The position numbers were made by a program, and so were the translations under genes. Positions 46,501 to 53,616 of a stretch of DNA of 64,000 nucleotides are shown in pieces. The notes under the pieces were generated by a model. That model saw nothing but the letters and a program-made list of their open reading frames with translations, was not told the origin of the DNA and searched no databases. The DNA is taken from assembly GCF_003781945.1 (NCBI RefSeq), contig NZ_RJJW01000001.1:453921-517920 (forward strand), in the 5' to 3' direction. The stretch's first letter is position 1. Every line of letters starts with the position of its first letter. This DNA comes from Halorubrum sp. CSM-61. GTDB lineage: Archaea > Halobacteriota > Halobacteria > Halobacteriales > Haloferacaceae.

Positions 46501-47160
46501 ATGTCTAGAGATCCTCGTCGGTGGAAAATCCGATCTGAATTGAAGGATCAGGATCAGCATAACCCAGATGGAGAAGAATCTAAAGATCGGTCGAAGACTG
46601 TTTTGGAGGATGCTCGCCGCGAGTTTGATCTGGAAGCTAAATCGTTAGAAACGATTGACAATAAGGCAGCCAGCACACTCAGAACAACAATGATCTTACT
46701 CGGGCTGATTGCATCGACAATCAGTTTCATCGGAATTGAGGTATTCTTCGAACTGTCTTTCATCACGATTGCATTTTTTAGTAGCTCTGTGTTTCTGATA
46801 ACGGCAGCAGCATTCTTTTCAATTGTGACACTTTCGTGGACTCAGTATCCGTCTGGTGTTGGGTCCGAAATCCGGGACACAATGCTACAGAAAGAGAAAT
46901 CGATTTTCGTTGTAAACTCACGGTTGGTAGACCAGTATACAGCTATGATCCAAGAGATTGCAGGCGACGTTCGATGGAACTCTACTCAGTTGAGTAATGC
47001 ACAAGTGTTCTTGAGTCTCGGTGTCATCGCCGCATATATTGGGATCGGATGGGCAATGTATTCACAGGAAGTGCCAAAAACGATATATGGCGGCGCTCTA
47101 TCCGGTGGTTTGATTTTTGTGGTACTGTATCTCCTCGTCACAAGGTTGAATAGGACGTGA
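46501..47160 (+). CDS. Four-helix membrane protein, Pycsar-TM/SLATT-like
   Basis: 219 residues. A charged N-terminus leads into LETIDNKAASTL, similar to the (D)-x-KA motif before the first helix in PycTM and related membrane effectors. Four transmembrane helices follow (MILLGLIASTISFIG, AFFSSSVFLITAAAFFSIV, VFLSLGVIAAYIGIGWAMY, GLIFVVLYLLV). AT-rich codon use marks it as cargo. No cyclase gene is adjacent, so a Pycsar system is not claimed. Confidence 0.5.
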   Translation: MSRDPRRWKIRSELKDQDQHNPDGEESKDRSKTVLEDARREFDLEAKSLETIDNKAASTLRTTMILLGLIASTISFIGIEVFFELSFITIAFFSSSVFLITAAAFFSIVTLSWTQYPSGVGSEIRDTMLQKEKSIFVVNSRLVDQYTAMIQEIAGDVRWNSTQLSNAQVFLSLGVIAAYIGIGWAMYSQEVPKTIYGGALSGGLIFVVLYLLVTRLNRT

Positions 47161-47183
47161 TGATATGATACACCTGAAGGACA

Positions 47184-47369
47184 ATGAGCAGCTCAACAGA
47201 AGAAGTTAATAACCGTCATAGCTCGGAGCATGAGCAGCAGCGGTCATACGACTTTGAGCCTCACCGGACGGTTCGAGGCTCACCAGCAATCCGCAAGCTG
47301 CTCAGTAAGCTCGGAATCATGCCGCCGAGTGCCAAGAGGGATCAGGACGAAATAAAACACCAATTCTGA
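47184..47369 (+). CDS. Small hypothetical protein
   Basis: 61 residues, polar start (SSSTEEVNNRHSSEHEQQRS) and basic helix (AIRKLLSKLGIMPPSAKRD). Separated by 23 bp from the membrane protein; likely co-transcribed. Not recognised. Confidence 0.5.
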   Translation: MSSSTEEVNNRHSSEHEQQRSYDFEPHRTVRGSPAIRKLLSKLGIMPPSAKRDQDEIKHQF

Positions 47370-47458
47370 CTCCTCCACCCCGGTTCTACTGTAGATATTC
47401 GAACAAACTCTTCTAAATCAGTTTACACAGATAGAAATTGTATAGACCAGTCTAAGCT

Positions 47459-48049
47459 CTACGCGTCTTCTACGCTGTCCAGCCCGACGCCGTCCAGTAC
47501 GTGCTCGTCGTGATACCCCTCCTCCGTGAGCCACGCGTACAGCGTCCGCACGTCGCCCACGAGGTGCCGCTTCGCGTCGCGGGAGACGTACCGGCCCACA
47601 ACCCGCGCGAGCGTCTCGACGGCCACCTCGCGACCGTGCGGCTCGATGAGTGACACGTCGTTGCGGCGCTCGAACCGCCGGGCGTACGCGGCGAGTCGCG
47701 AGCGGCTACCCTCCACGGTGGAGTCGGCGAGCCCGCGTTCCCGGAGCGCCTCGACGTGACGATCGAGCGCGATCGCGACCGCGTCGTCATCGAGGTCCCA
47801 CTCGTACCCGTCGTGGGGAACCACGCCCACGTCCTCGCGGAGAAACTCCGCCGGCGTGCGGTCGTGGTGCTCGCGAAGCGTGTAGATGAGGCCCGCGAAC
47901 CCGTCTTTCAGCCATCGATGAGGCGGGTGCTCACTCTCTGGGTCCATGCCGTCGGCGCGCATGGCCGGCGCGACCGTCGCCCAGTACTCGTCGACGAGCT
48001 GGTCGATCGAAAGCGCGCTCCAGCGCACGTCGCCGTCGGAGTTGCTCAC
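47459..48049 (-). CDS. Lone core-binding domain of a tyrosine integrase
   Basis: 196 residues from GTG at 48049 (GTGA overlap). Residues 95-190 match the SAM-like core-binding fold of XerC/phage integrases: RHVEALRERGLADSTVEG, RLAAYARRFERR, GRYVSRDAKRHLVGDVRTLYAWLTEEG. The catalytic R-HxR-Y domain is absent, and no continuation was found downstream. It may be a truncated integrase or a DNA-binding derivative acting as regulator. Confidence 0.6.
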   Translation of the reverse strand: MSNSDGDVRWSALSIDQLVDEYWATVAPAMRADGMDPESEHPPHRWLKDGFAGLIYTLREHHDRTPAEFLREDVGVVPHDGYEWDLDDDAVAIALDRHVEALRERGLADSTVEGSRSRLAAYARRFERRNDVSLIEPHGREVAVETLARVVGRYVSRDAKRHLVGDVRTLYAWLTEEGYHDEHVLDGVGLDSVEDA

Positions 48050-48612
48050 ACCGACTCCCCCACGTCCATATCGTCGCCGTGCTCGGCCGGGACGGTATCG
48101 CTTTCGGTATCGCGAGCGGTATCGGTATCGGTACCGATTTCGATACCGAAACCGGTATCGCGCACTCGTGGCGATTTCACGCGCTCTCGGACGAACTCGG
48201 GTGCGTCGCGCGTTGGGACAACACGCAACCGGTAGATCGTCGCGCTGTCGTTGTCGCGACCGATATCGAAGTCGTCGAGTGACTGTTCGAGGACAGCCCG
48301 CGGGGCGGTCTCGTGCGTCCACCCGGCGGACGGATACGTGCTCCAGCGGTGGTACGGCCACTGGTCGTCGGCTGCGTCGTCGTACGCGAGCCACCACTCG
48401 TGATCGGCCGGCAGCAAGAAGTAGATCGCGACGGTCCCCCGTGCCGCAGCGAGGGCATCGAGCCACGCGCTGGGGTCGATCGCGTCGTTCGTCTGGCGAC
48501 CAGCGAGCACGTCGACGACGGGCTTCGTCGCCGGTGACGGCGCGAAGGGTAAGCCCTCACACGCGACCAGCAGGCGGTAGGCAGACGGCCCGGCGGTTCG
48601 ACGCGTTCCCAT
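48046..48612 (-). CDS. Hypothetical protein with Asp-Thr repeat tail
   Basis: 188 residues from TGATG at 48612. Folded part about 1-150 (YRLLVACEGLPFAPSPATKP, VAIYFLLPADHEWWLAYDDA), then TDTDTARDTESDT encoded by GATACC units, then an acidic end. Shares GTGA with the integrase-like gene. Not recognised. Confidence 0.6.
   Translation of the reverse strand: MGTRRTAGPSAYRLLVACEGLPFAPSPATKPVVDVLAGRQTNDAIDPSAWLDALAAARGTVAIYFLLPADHEWWLAYDDAADDQWPYHRWSTYPSAGWTHETAPRAVLEQSLDDFDIGRDNDSATIYRLRVVPTRDAPEFVRERVKSPRVRDTGFGIEIGTDTDTARDTESDTVPAEHGDDMDVGESV
48085..48160 (-). repeat. GATACC repeat cluster
   Basis: Six or more GATACC/GGTATC units in about 75 bp, including GATACCGAAAGCGATACC. In the opposite-strand frame they give Arg-Tyr runs, a false coding signal. 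Confidence 0.7.
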
Positions 48613-48998
48613 CAGCCGAGTACCCCGTGGAGCGCGAGCGCGTTCGTCAGCGCCGCCAGCGACGTAAGCAACGCCCCGAAGGCAACGACACCCGCCGCGG
48701 CCGTCCGCGACCACTCGCGGACGATCAGGACGGCCGTCGCAACCAGCGCGAGCGCACCGAGCTTGAACACGGCGAAGCCCGCGAAGCCGAAGTGGTGAAT
48801 GACCACCTTGATGACGGGATTGTCCTCAGTGAACCCGGCGGTGAGCCCGAACTGCGTGGTGACGAAGTCCAGCAGCGACGCGATAACGAGGAGCGTCCAC
48901 GCGGCTGCCGCGAGCATGGCGTCGCGCTGATCGGCGTCGATATCGCCGGCCAGAGGGACGATCCGACCGCTCGAACCCCGGCCGAAGCTACTCGGCAT
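48612..48998 (-). CDS. Small three-helix membrane protein
   Basis: 128 residues from ATG at 48998. Three transmembrane helices: AWTLLVIASLLDFVTT, FAVFKLGALALVATAVLIV and GVVAFGALLTSLAALTNALAL. Resembles small DUF5658-type membrane proteins of haloarchaea by eye only. Role unknown. Confidence 0.6.
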   Translation of the reverse strand: MPSSFGRGSSGRIVPLAGDIDADQRDAMLAAAAWTLLVIASLLDFVTTQFGLTAGFTEDNPVIKVVIHHFGFAGFAVFKLGALALVATAVLIVREWSRTAAAGVVAFGALLTSLAALTNALALHGVLG

Positions 48999-49389
48999 GG
49001 CGCTCCTCCGTCCCCGAGTCGGGCGAATCGCTCTGTTCGGTCGGCCCGAGCACGTCGAAGTGCGGGAGCGCACCAACGAGCGGTCGCACGTCGTCGCGCG
49101 TGAACAGATCGGTCGCGACCGCACGGTGCCCCTCCAACCCCGAGTCTTCGAGCCGGGCGATCACGTCGTCCTTCCCATCGAGCGGGACGAAATGGATCAC
49201 GTCCGTCGTCTCGGCGTCGAACGCCTCCCAGCCTTCCGGGATCGAACGGCCGCCGAGCGTGTCGGCGTACTCGCTGATCGACTGCGGCTCGCGAACGACG
49301 ATGACCCACGCGTCCACGTCGTTGCGGGTGTACTCGCAGATCGTCCCGACTGTCACGTTCTCTCGGGGAAGCGACGTGGTGTCAGTCAT
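48988..49389 (-). CDS. Hypothetical protein
   Basis: 133 residues, overlapping the next gene by 11 bp. Alpha/beta pattern (VDAWVIVVREPQSISEYADTLG, TTDVIHFVPLDGKDDVIARL). Acidic tail. Not recognised. Confidence 0.6.
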   Translation of the reverse strand: MTDTTSLPRENVTVGTICEYTRNDVDAWVIVVREPQSISEYADTLGGRSIPEGWEAFDAETTDVIHFVPLDGKDDVIARLEDSGLEGHRAVATDLFTRDDVRPLVGALPHFDVLGPTEQSDSPDSGTEERHAE

Positions 49390-49897
49390 CGGTCTCACCC
49401 GTGAACCCGAACGCGTTGAGCGAGGCGTTCGCGGCCGCTTTCTCCTCGATCTCTCGTTCGGTGACGCACGAGTCACACCACCAGTCGTCGGACGTGTTCG
49501 TGTCGATACGCTCCGTCTCGTCGAGGGCGACCCGCGCCGCATCGTCGCGGATGACGCGGCAGCACTCCGGGCACGTCCGGTCGTCGTCGGCCGGGACGAG
49601 CAACCCGTCGATCGCACCGATCCGCTCCATCACGTCAAACGTGGTGACGTACTGCGGAATCCGCGTGACGGTCCACTCGTTGCCGTGAACCTTGTGGCCG
49701 CCGCGCTCGATCGTGTCGAACTGCTCGTACGTGCGGAACGAGTCGCCGTGCTCACGATTCAGGTGCCGGGCGCCCCGTTTCGCGATCGCAGCCAGCTCGT
49801 CGCCGGCGACAATCGTCGAACAGTCACGCCGGGAACACTCGAACCGGAAGGTGTCGAGGTCGGGGCCGGTCGTCGAGGCGTCGTCACTTCGGGACAT
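49382..49897 (-). CDS. Zinc-binding hypothetical protein
   Basis: 171 residues from ATG at 49897. N-terminal CSRRDC with two later His (RHLNREHG) resembles a C2H2-like finger; a second site is CPECC...CDSC near the C-terminus. DNA or RNA binding is plausible. Confidence 0.6.
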   Translation of the reverse strand: MSRSDDASTTGPDLDTFRFECSRRDCSTIVAGDELAAIAKRGARHLNREHGDSFRTYEQFDTIERGGHKVHGNEWTVTRIPQYVTTFDVMERIGAIDGLLVPADDDRTCPECCRVIRDDAARVALDETERIDTNTSDDWWCDSCVTEREIEEKAAANASLNAFGFTGETDD

Positions 49898-50253
49898 TAG
49901 TACCAGCACCCCTCTTCGGCCCACGACGCCAGCACGTCGTTCTTCTGTTCGCGAGAGTAGCCGCCGTAGTCGCTGTCTCGTTGCATCGGCCCGATCGACT
50001 CTGCGAGGTCGCGCGGAACATGCCACGAGGTTTGTCCCATCGGCGTCTCGATCCAGACGATCGCCCACTCGTCGCCGGCGTCCGGTGCCGGCTTCCAACC
50101 CGACGGCGCACCCGTCGCAACGGCGAGCGCACACGCCAGTAGGTTGCGGTCGTAATACACGTCTTCGAGTGCCTTTTCCCCCTGTTCGTCGGCGGTATCG
50201 CTTTCGGTATCGCTTTCGGTATCGCTTTCGGTATCGCTTTCGGTATCGCTCAT
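49897..50253 (-). CDS. Hypothetical protein with SDTE repeat N-terminus
   Basis: 118 residues. Residues 2-20 are five tandem SDT(E) units encoded by near-identical 12-bp GATACCGAAAGC repeats. The remaining ~95 residues are compact (LACALAVATGAPSGWKPAPD, WAIVWIETPMGQTSWHVPRD). The perfect DNA repeat suggests selection or recent expansion at DNA level. Confidence 0.6.
   Translation of the reverse strand: MSDTESDTESDTESDTESDTADEQGEKALEDVYYDRNLLACALAVATGAPSGWKPAPDAGDEWAIVWIETPMGQTSWHVPRDLAESIGPMQRDSDYGGYSREQKNDVLASWAEEGCWY
50196..50252 (-). repeat. Tandem 12-bp GATACCGAAAGC repeats
   Basis: Four to five near-perfect tandem copies at the very start of the 49897-50253 gene. Confidence 0.8.
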
Positions 50254-50762
50254 CGGAGGTCCTCCAGTATGTCCGCAGCAGTCGTGTCGCTGGTCATGAT
50301 CGGCTCGTCACCGTCCGGAGAGTCGACCACGACGCCGCCCGTGTCGTCGTCTTCTGAATCCGAGTCGTCGAAGCGCTCCAGCCCCGGCACGTCGGTGTCG
50401 GGATAGTCACGGAACCACCCGTCGGGCAGCCACTCGTCGGCTTCCTTCTCAGTCATGGGCGTCGGGAAGGTGATCGTCGCTTCGAGCGCGTACGGCACCG
50501 CAACGCCGCCGCTGTTGCCCTCATCGAGTCCGAACCCGATCCCGCCGTCCGGCGCGACGAAGTGAGCGGTCCACTCACCGTCGAGTTTCGCCTCGCGGAG
50601 CTGGTCCTTCGTGACGAGTTCGCAGGTCAACACACCCTCCTCGATCGTGTGTGTTCCGTCCGGGGCATCGACCTCGGCCGTCCGCGTCGGGCGACCGATC
50701 CGCCAGCCGGCGTACTCGAACTCGTCGTCGAGGGTGTACTCGTCGTCCGTGTCGTCACTCAT
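50250..50762 (-). CDS. Hypothetical protein
   Basis: 170 residues from ATG at 50762 (8-bp overlap with the preceding gene). Beta-rich core (WTAHFVAPDGGIGFGLDEG, VPYALEATITFPTPMTEKEAD) between acidic ends. Not recognised. Confidence 0.6.
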   Translation of the reverse strand: MSDDTDDEYTLDDEFEYAGWRIGRPTRTAEVDAPDGTHTIEEGVLTCELVTKDQLREAKLDGEWTAHFVAPDGGIGFGLDEGNSGGVAVPYALEATITFPTPMTEKEADEWLPDGWFRDYPDTDVPGLERFDDSDSEDDDTGGVVVDSPDGDEPIMTSDTTAADILEDLR

Positions 50763-51267
50763 CGGTCTCACCCCTGCTCTCGCGTTCCGCCTCCCGTTCA
50801 CGCGCTGCCCGACGGCTCACTTCATCTTCGATCCGCAGGCGTAGCTCGTGGAGGCTGTCATCCGACAGGGCCGCCTTGTGCGTCTCGAACGTCTCGACGA
50901 GTCCCACGTCGGCGCCGCGGTACCGGAGCGCCGTCGTCAGTGCGTCGCGAAGTGTCCGGAGGTCCGCGGTGTCCTCGAACGCGGTCTCCGAGTAGATATC
51001 GTCATCGCCGGTGTCGAGGTTGATCGACGCGTACAGCGTCGCGACCGGATCAGGGTCGTCGATCGACCGCTTCGAGACGCCGAGCGAGAGCGTGCAGTCG
51101 CCCCCATCGTACATCTTGATCCGGCCATCCTCGATGCAGACGCCGACCGAGGCGTCAAACTCGGTGACGCAGGGGAGCACGGCGTCGCCCATCTCCACGG
51201 GCACCGTCTCGCCGCTCGGCATCGTGATCGTGTCGTCGTCACCGCGACGGGTGTCAGTCGCGTGCAT
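50755..51267 (-). CDS. Hypothetical protein
   Basis: 170 residues starting in TAATG. Beta-sandwich-like first half (PVEMGDAVLPCVTEFDASVGV, DCTLSLGVSKR), then helices with a basic-acidic tail (RRAAREREAERESRG). Three Cys without pattern. Not recognised. Confidence 0.6.
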   Translation of the reverse strand: MHATDTRRGDDDTITMPSGETVPVEMGDAVLPCVTEFDASVGVCIEDGRIKMYDGGDCTLSLGVSKRSIDDPDPVATLYASINLDTGDDDIYSETAFEDTADLRTLRDALTTALRYRGADVGLVETFETHKAALSDDSLHELRLRIEDEVSRRAAREREAERESRGETDE

Positions 51268-51686
51268 TAGACCACCTTGATGTAGCCGACCTGTTCGGTC
51301 TTCTCCGAGACGACCTCCCGGCCGGACGTTTCTTCGACCTCGGCTTCGGCCTTCCTCGGGTCCTGATGCGCTCGGGTCTTCCGCTCGTACCGGTAGCCGC
51401 TCGGCGTGTCGTCGGGCACCTTCACCGCAATCTCCCACTCCGGGATCAGCTCTGTCTGTTCGGCCATCGACGCGTCGCCGAGCACCGATTCGATCCGGGC
51501 GTACTGCTGATAGATTTCGTCGACGGTCGCACCCTGCTCGCGGAGGTCGACCGCGACCGCGGCGAAGGGGTTGTCCGACTCGCGGAGCTTCCGGAACTCT
51601 CGCTCGGCGCGAGCGCGCTGGCGCAGGCTCACGCCGTCGTTTTCAAGCGATTCGTCCGTCGTCGTGTCGTCAGTATCAGTCGTCAT
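51267..51686 (-). CDS. Hypothetical protein
   Basis: 139 residues. The start is chosen at 51686 because GCACAACCCCCA abuts the ATG. Thr/Asp-rich start, helical centre (LRQRARAEREFRKLRESDN), beta C-terminal part with YRYERKTRAHQD. Overlaps the end of the RHH gene. Not recognised. Confidence 0.6.
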   Translation of the reverse strand: MTTDTDDTTTDESLENDGVSLRQRARAEREFRKLRESDNPFAAVAVDLREQGATVDEIYQQYARIESVLGDASMAEQTELIPEWEIAVKVPDDTPSGYRYERKTRAHQDPRKAEAEVEETSGREVVSEKTEQVGYIKVV

Positions 51687-51921
51687 TGGGGGTTGTGCCG
51701 CTGTTGTCGTCGTCAGTGCAGTCAGTCGCGCTGTTCGCCTCGCTGGCGTCGAGGAGGTCCGCAACGGCCAGCCGGATCGCGTGCGAGCGATTCCGAAACT
51801 CGCCGGCCTCCACGCGATCGTCTATCTCGTCGAGGTGATCGGCCGAGATGCGGGTCGTGATCCGGTGGCGACGCGTGTCTTCGCCGTCCGGGAACACGGG
51901 TTTGCGCTCACTCGTCGCCAT
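51676..51921 (-). CDS. Ribbon-helix-helix DNA-binding protein
   Basis: 81 residues. TRRHRITTRISADHLDEIDD followed by NRSHAIRLAVADLLD is a CopG/Arc-type ribbon-helix-helix. The C-terminal SGTTPN is the GCACAACCCCC element in frame. RHH dimers bind short palindromes, so this is a candidate for the element's repeated operators. Confidence 0.8.
   Translation of the reverse strand: MATSERKPVFPDGEDTRRHRITTRISADHLDEIDDRVEAGEFRNRSHAIRLAVADLLDASEANSATDCTDDDNSGTTPNDD
51687..51698 (-). promoter_or_regulatory. GCACAACCCCCA element
   Basis: Copy inside the RHH gene end, directly before the ATG at 51686; the only copy inside an operon. Confidence 0.6.
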
Positions 51922-52813
51922 CGGTCGACCCTCCGTCGGTCGCGATCGCGGTCGCGGCCGCGACTTCGTCGGTCATCCAGCCCATCTGGTTGCCGTTGCC
52001 GCCGGCCGCCTGCTCGACCTCCTGAAACGGGAAGCGGATCGAGAGGTCGCCACGGGCGCGGAGTCGGTCGAACACGCCGCGCTCCTCCAGCGGGTCGCGG
52101 TACGACCGGCCGAGAAGTATCTCCAGTTCGATATCCCGTGGATCGGGGCCAGAAACAGACGAAATCCACTCTGTGAGGCCGACGTACACGCGGTACGCCC
52201 ACTGATCGAGCAGCGTCTCGACGGGCTCACCCGCCGGAAGGCGCTCGTTGGAGTCGACCGGGACGCCCGCGAGGTCGTCCGGCGTGCGCTCGTAGTGCTC
52301 GATCGGTTCGTCGGGGTCAAGGACGGCGTGTTGTGCCGAGATGATCGCCCATTCGTCGCCGATCGTTTCGCCGTAGTCGCTCTTGCACGTCCAGTAGGAT
52401 CGCCGGTAGAGGTCCTTCGCCGGGACCGCGCCGGCAACGTCGTGTTTCGAGCCCGAGCACCCGACCGCGACGAACGTGAGCGGGTCGCGATCGCGGTGAG
52501 CCTCGATCGCGTCGCGGACCTTGTGACAGTAGCTCATCCCGTAGCCGACGTTCTCCACGTCCACCACGCCGCGCTCGATGTTCGTGACGGTCTCGCGGGC
52601 ATCCACGAGGTCGTCACACGCCGCCGCGAGACGAGCCGGCATACAGTCCGGCACGTTCGCGTCGGCGAGCACGTCCATCAGCAGGCGGTACAGCGGCCGG
52701 TCGGCGTCGGCGACCGTCGTCGCGTCGCGAACGCCCCACACCCAGTGCGAGGAGACCGCGAGGTCGCCGTTCGGAAGGTCGTGTTCGCGCGGGTCCGGAG
52801 TGTGATCGGTCAT
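51908..52813 (-). CDS. DUF6884-like protein
   Basis: 301 residues. The central domain (about 110-235) matches the DUF6884 pattern: FVAVGCSGSKHDVAGAVPAK, DLYRRSYW, WAIISAQHAVLDPDEPIEHY. This family recurs in phages and plasmids, sometimes near 7-deazaguanine genes, so a link with the TGT-like protein at 25.8 kb is possible. N-terminal helical domain unassigned. Confidence 0.6.
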   Translation of the reverse strand: MTDHTPDPREHDLPNGDLAVSSHWVWGVRDATTVADADRPLYRLLMDVLADANVPDCMPARLAAACDDLVDARETVTNIERGVVDVENVGYGMSYCHKVRDAIEAHRDRDPLTFVAVGCSGSKHDVAGAVPAKDLYRRSYWTCKSDYGETIGDEWAIISAQHAVLDPDEPIEHYERTPDDLAGVPVDSNERLPAGEPVETLLDQWAYRVYVGLTEWISSVSGPDPRDIELEILLGRSYRDPLEERGVFDRLRARGDLSIRFPFQEVEQAAGGNGNQMGWMTDEVAAATAIATDGGSTDGDE

Positions 52814-53164
52814 CTACGCCACCTCCTCGGCGGCGCTCATCATGGCAAAGACGAGACTCCGGAACTGGTCCTCGTTGTCCGGGACGCGAAGCCCGAACCC
52901 GAGCTGGTGGTTCCACACGAACACCGTGTTCGAGTAGGGGTACATCTCGGCTCGGAAGATCCGCCACTCGTGGGTCTCCGCGAGTACGTCCTTGTACTGG
53001 TCGTGGAACTCGTCCGGGTGCGGCGCGTCGTCGACGCCCTCGAACTGCGGGTTGATCCGAACGACCTCCTCGGCCTCCTCCTCGGTGGTCGGAAGCGGGT
53101 GCTGGTCGATGACGCTGATCGGGTGGCTGGGTGAGTCATCGGTGTCGGTCTGTTCACTCTGCAC
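52814..53164 (-). CDS. Hypothetical protein
   Basis: 116 residues from GTG at 53164 (11-bp overlap). ISVIDQHPLPTTEEEAEEVVR and a beta patch (NTVFVWNHQLGFGLRVPDNED). The longer upstream start gives a shadow-like Arg-rich extension. Not recognised. Confidence 0.55.
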   Translation of the reverse strand: MQSEQTDTDDSPSHPISVIDQHPLPTTEEEAEEVVRINPQFEGVDDAPHPDEFHDQYKDVLAETHEWRIFRAEMYPYSNTVFVWNHQLGFGLRVPDNEDQFRSLVFAMMSAAEEVA

Positions 53165-53616
53165 CGTCGAACACCTCCTCGGGAACAGACTCGTCAAAGT
53201 GGTTCTCGCGAAGGAGCACAGTTTTCTCCCGGAACGCACAGATAGCGTGATCGAGGTGGTGCCCGACCGAGTCGCGGGTTTTCACCTCCCACACAACGTC
53301 GCCGTCTTCGCGGCAGTCGGGCCACGCGTCGGTCCAGACCTTCTTGACGACGAATGTATCATCCTCCTCCCAGCGAACGTACAGCACCGTTGCGTCGCCG
53401 GTCAGCCGGAGGCAGAACCGCCCGTTGTCGAGTTTCAACAACTCGCGCGCTCTCTCGGGGCCGATTCCCTTCCGGTGGTTCGGTCGCGAGATGATGTAGT
53501 CGATCACGTTATCGACAAGTTCCGGCTCGTACCCGATGGCGCGAAGGTCACGAAGCCGGTGAAGCGCCGGGGCTGACGCGCGGTCGAGCCGTTCGATCGC
53601 GGCGCCGTCGGTAGTC
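53154..53616 (-). pseudogene. Hypothetical gene cut at its 5' end by the ISH3 element
   Basis: From GTG at 53507 a 117-residue protein is open (IIDYIISRPNH-type start, FCLRLTGDATVLYVRWEEDD). Good coding sequence continues upstream in frame (RLRDLRAIGYEPELVDN) to the IS edge at 53616 without any start codon. The original N-terminus has therefore been lost. Internal initiation at 53507 might still make a shortened protein. Confidence 0.6.

Noticed and set aside
46501-47369. Complete Pycsar anti-phage system
   Set aside because: Only a membrane-effector-like protein is present; no nucleotide cyclase gene lies nearby.
47459-48466. Longer integrase-like frame with RYRYRSRYRKRYR repeats
   Set aside because: The Arg-Tyr run is the GATACC repeat read in the wrong frame; the real start is GTG at 48049 in a GTGA overlap.
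50196-50252. CRISPR array
   Set aside because: Tandem 12-bp repeats without spacers, in frame at a gene start; no cas genes in the window.
1-53616. Complete tailed-virus prophage
   Set aside because: No terminase, portal, capsid, protease or tail-tube genes were recognised; RepH, ParA and pilins argue for a plasmid-like element with some viral-type genes.
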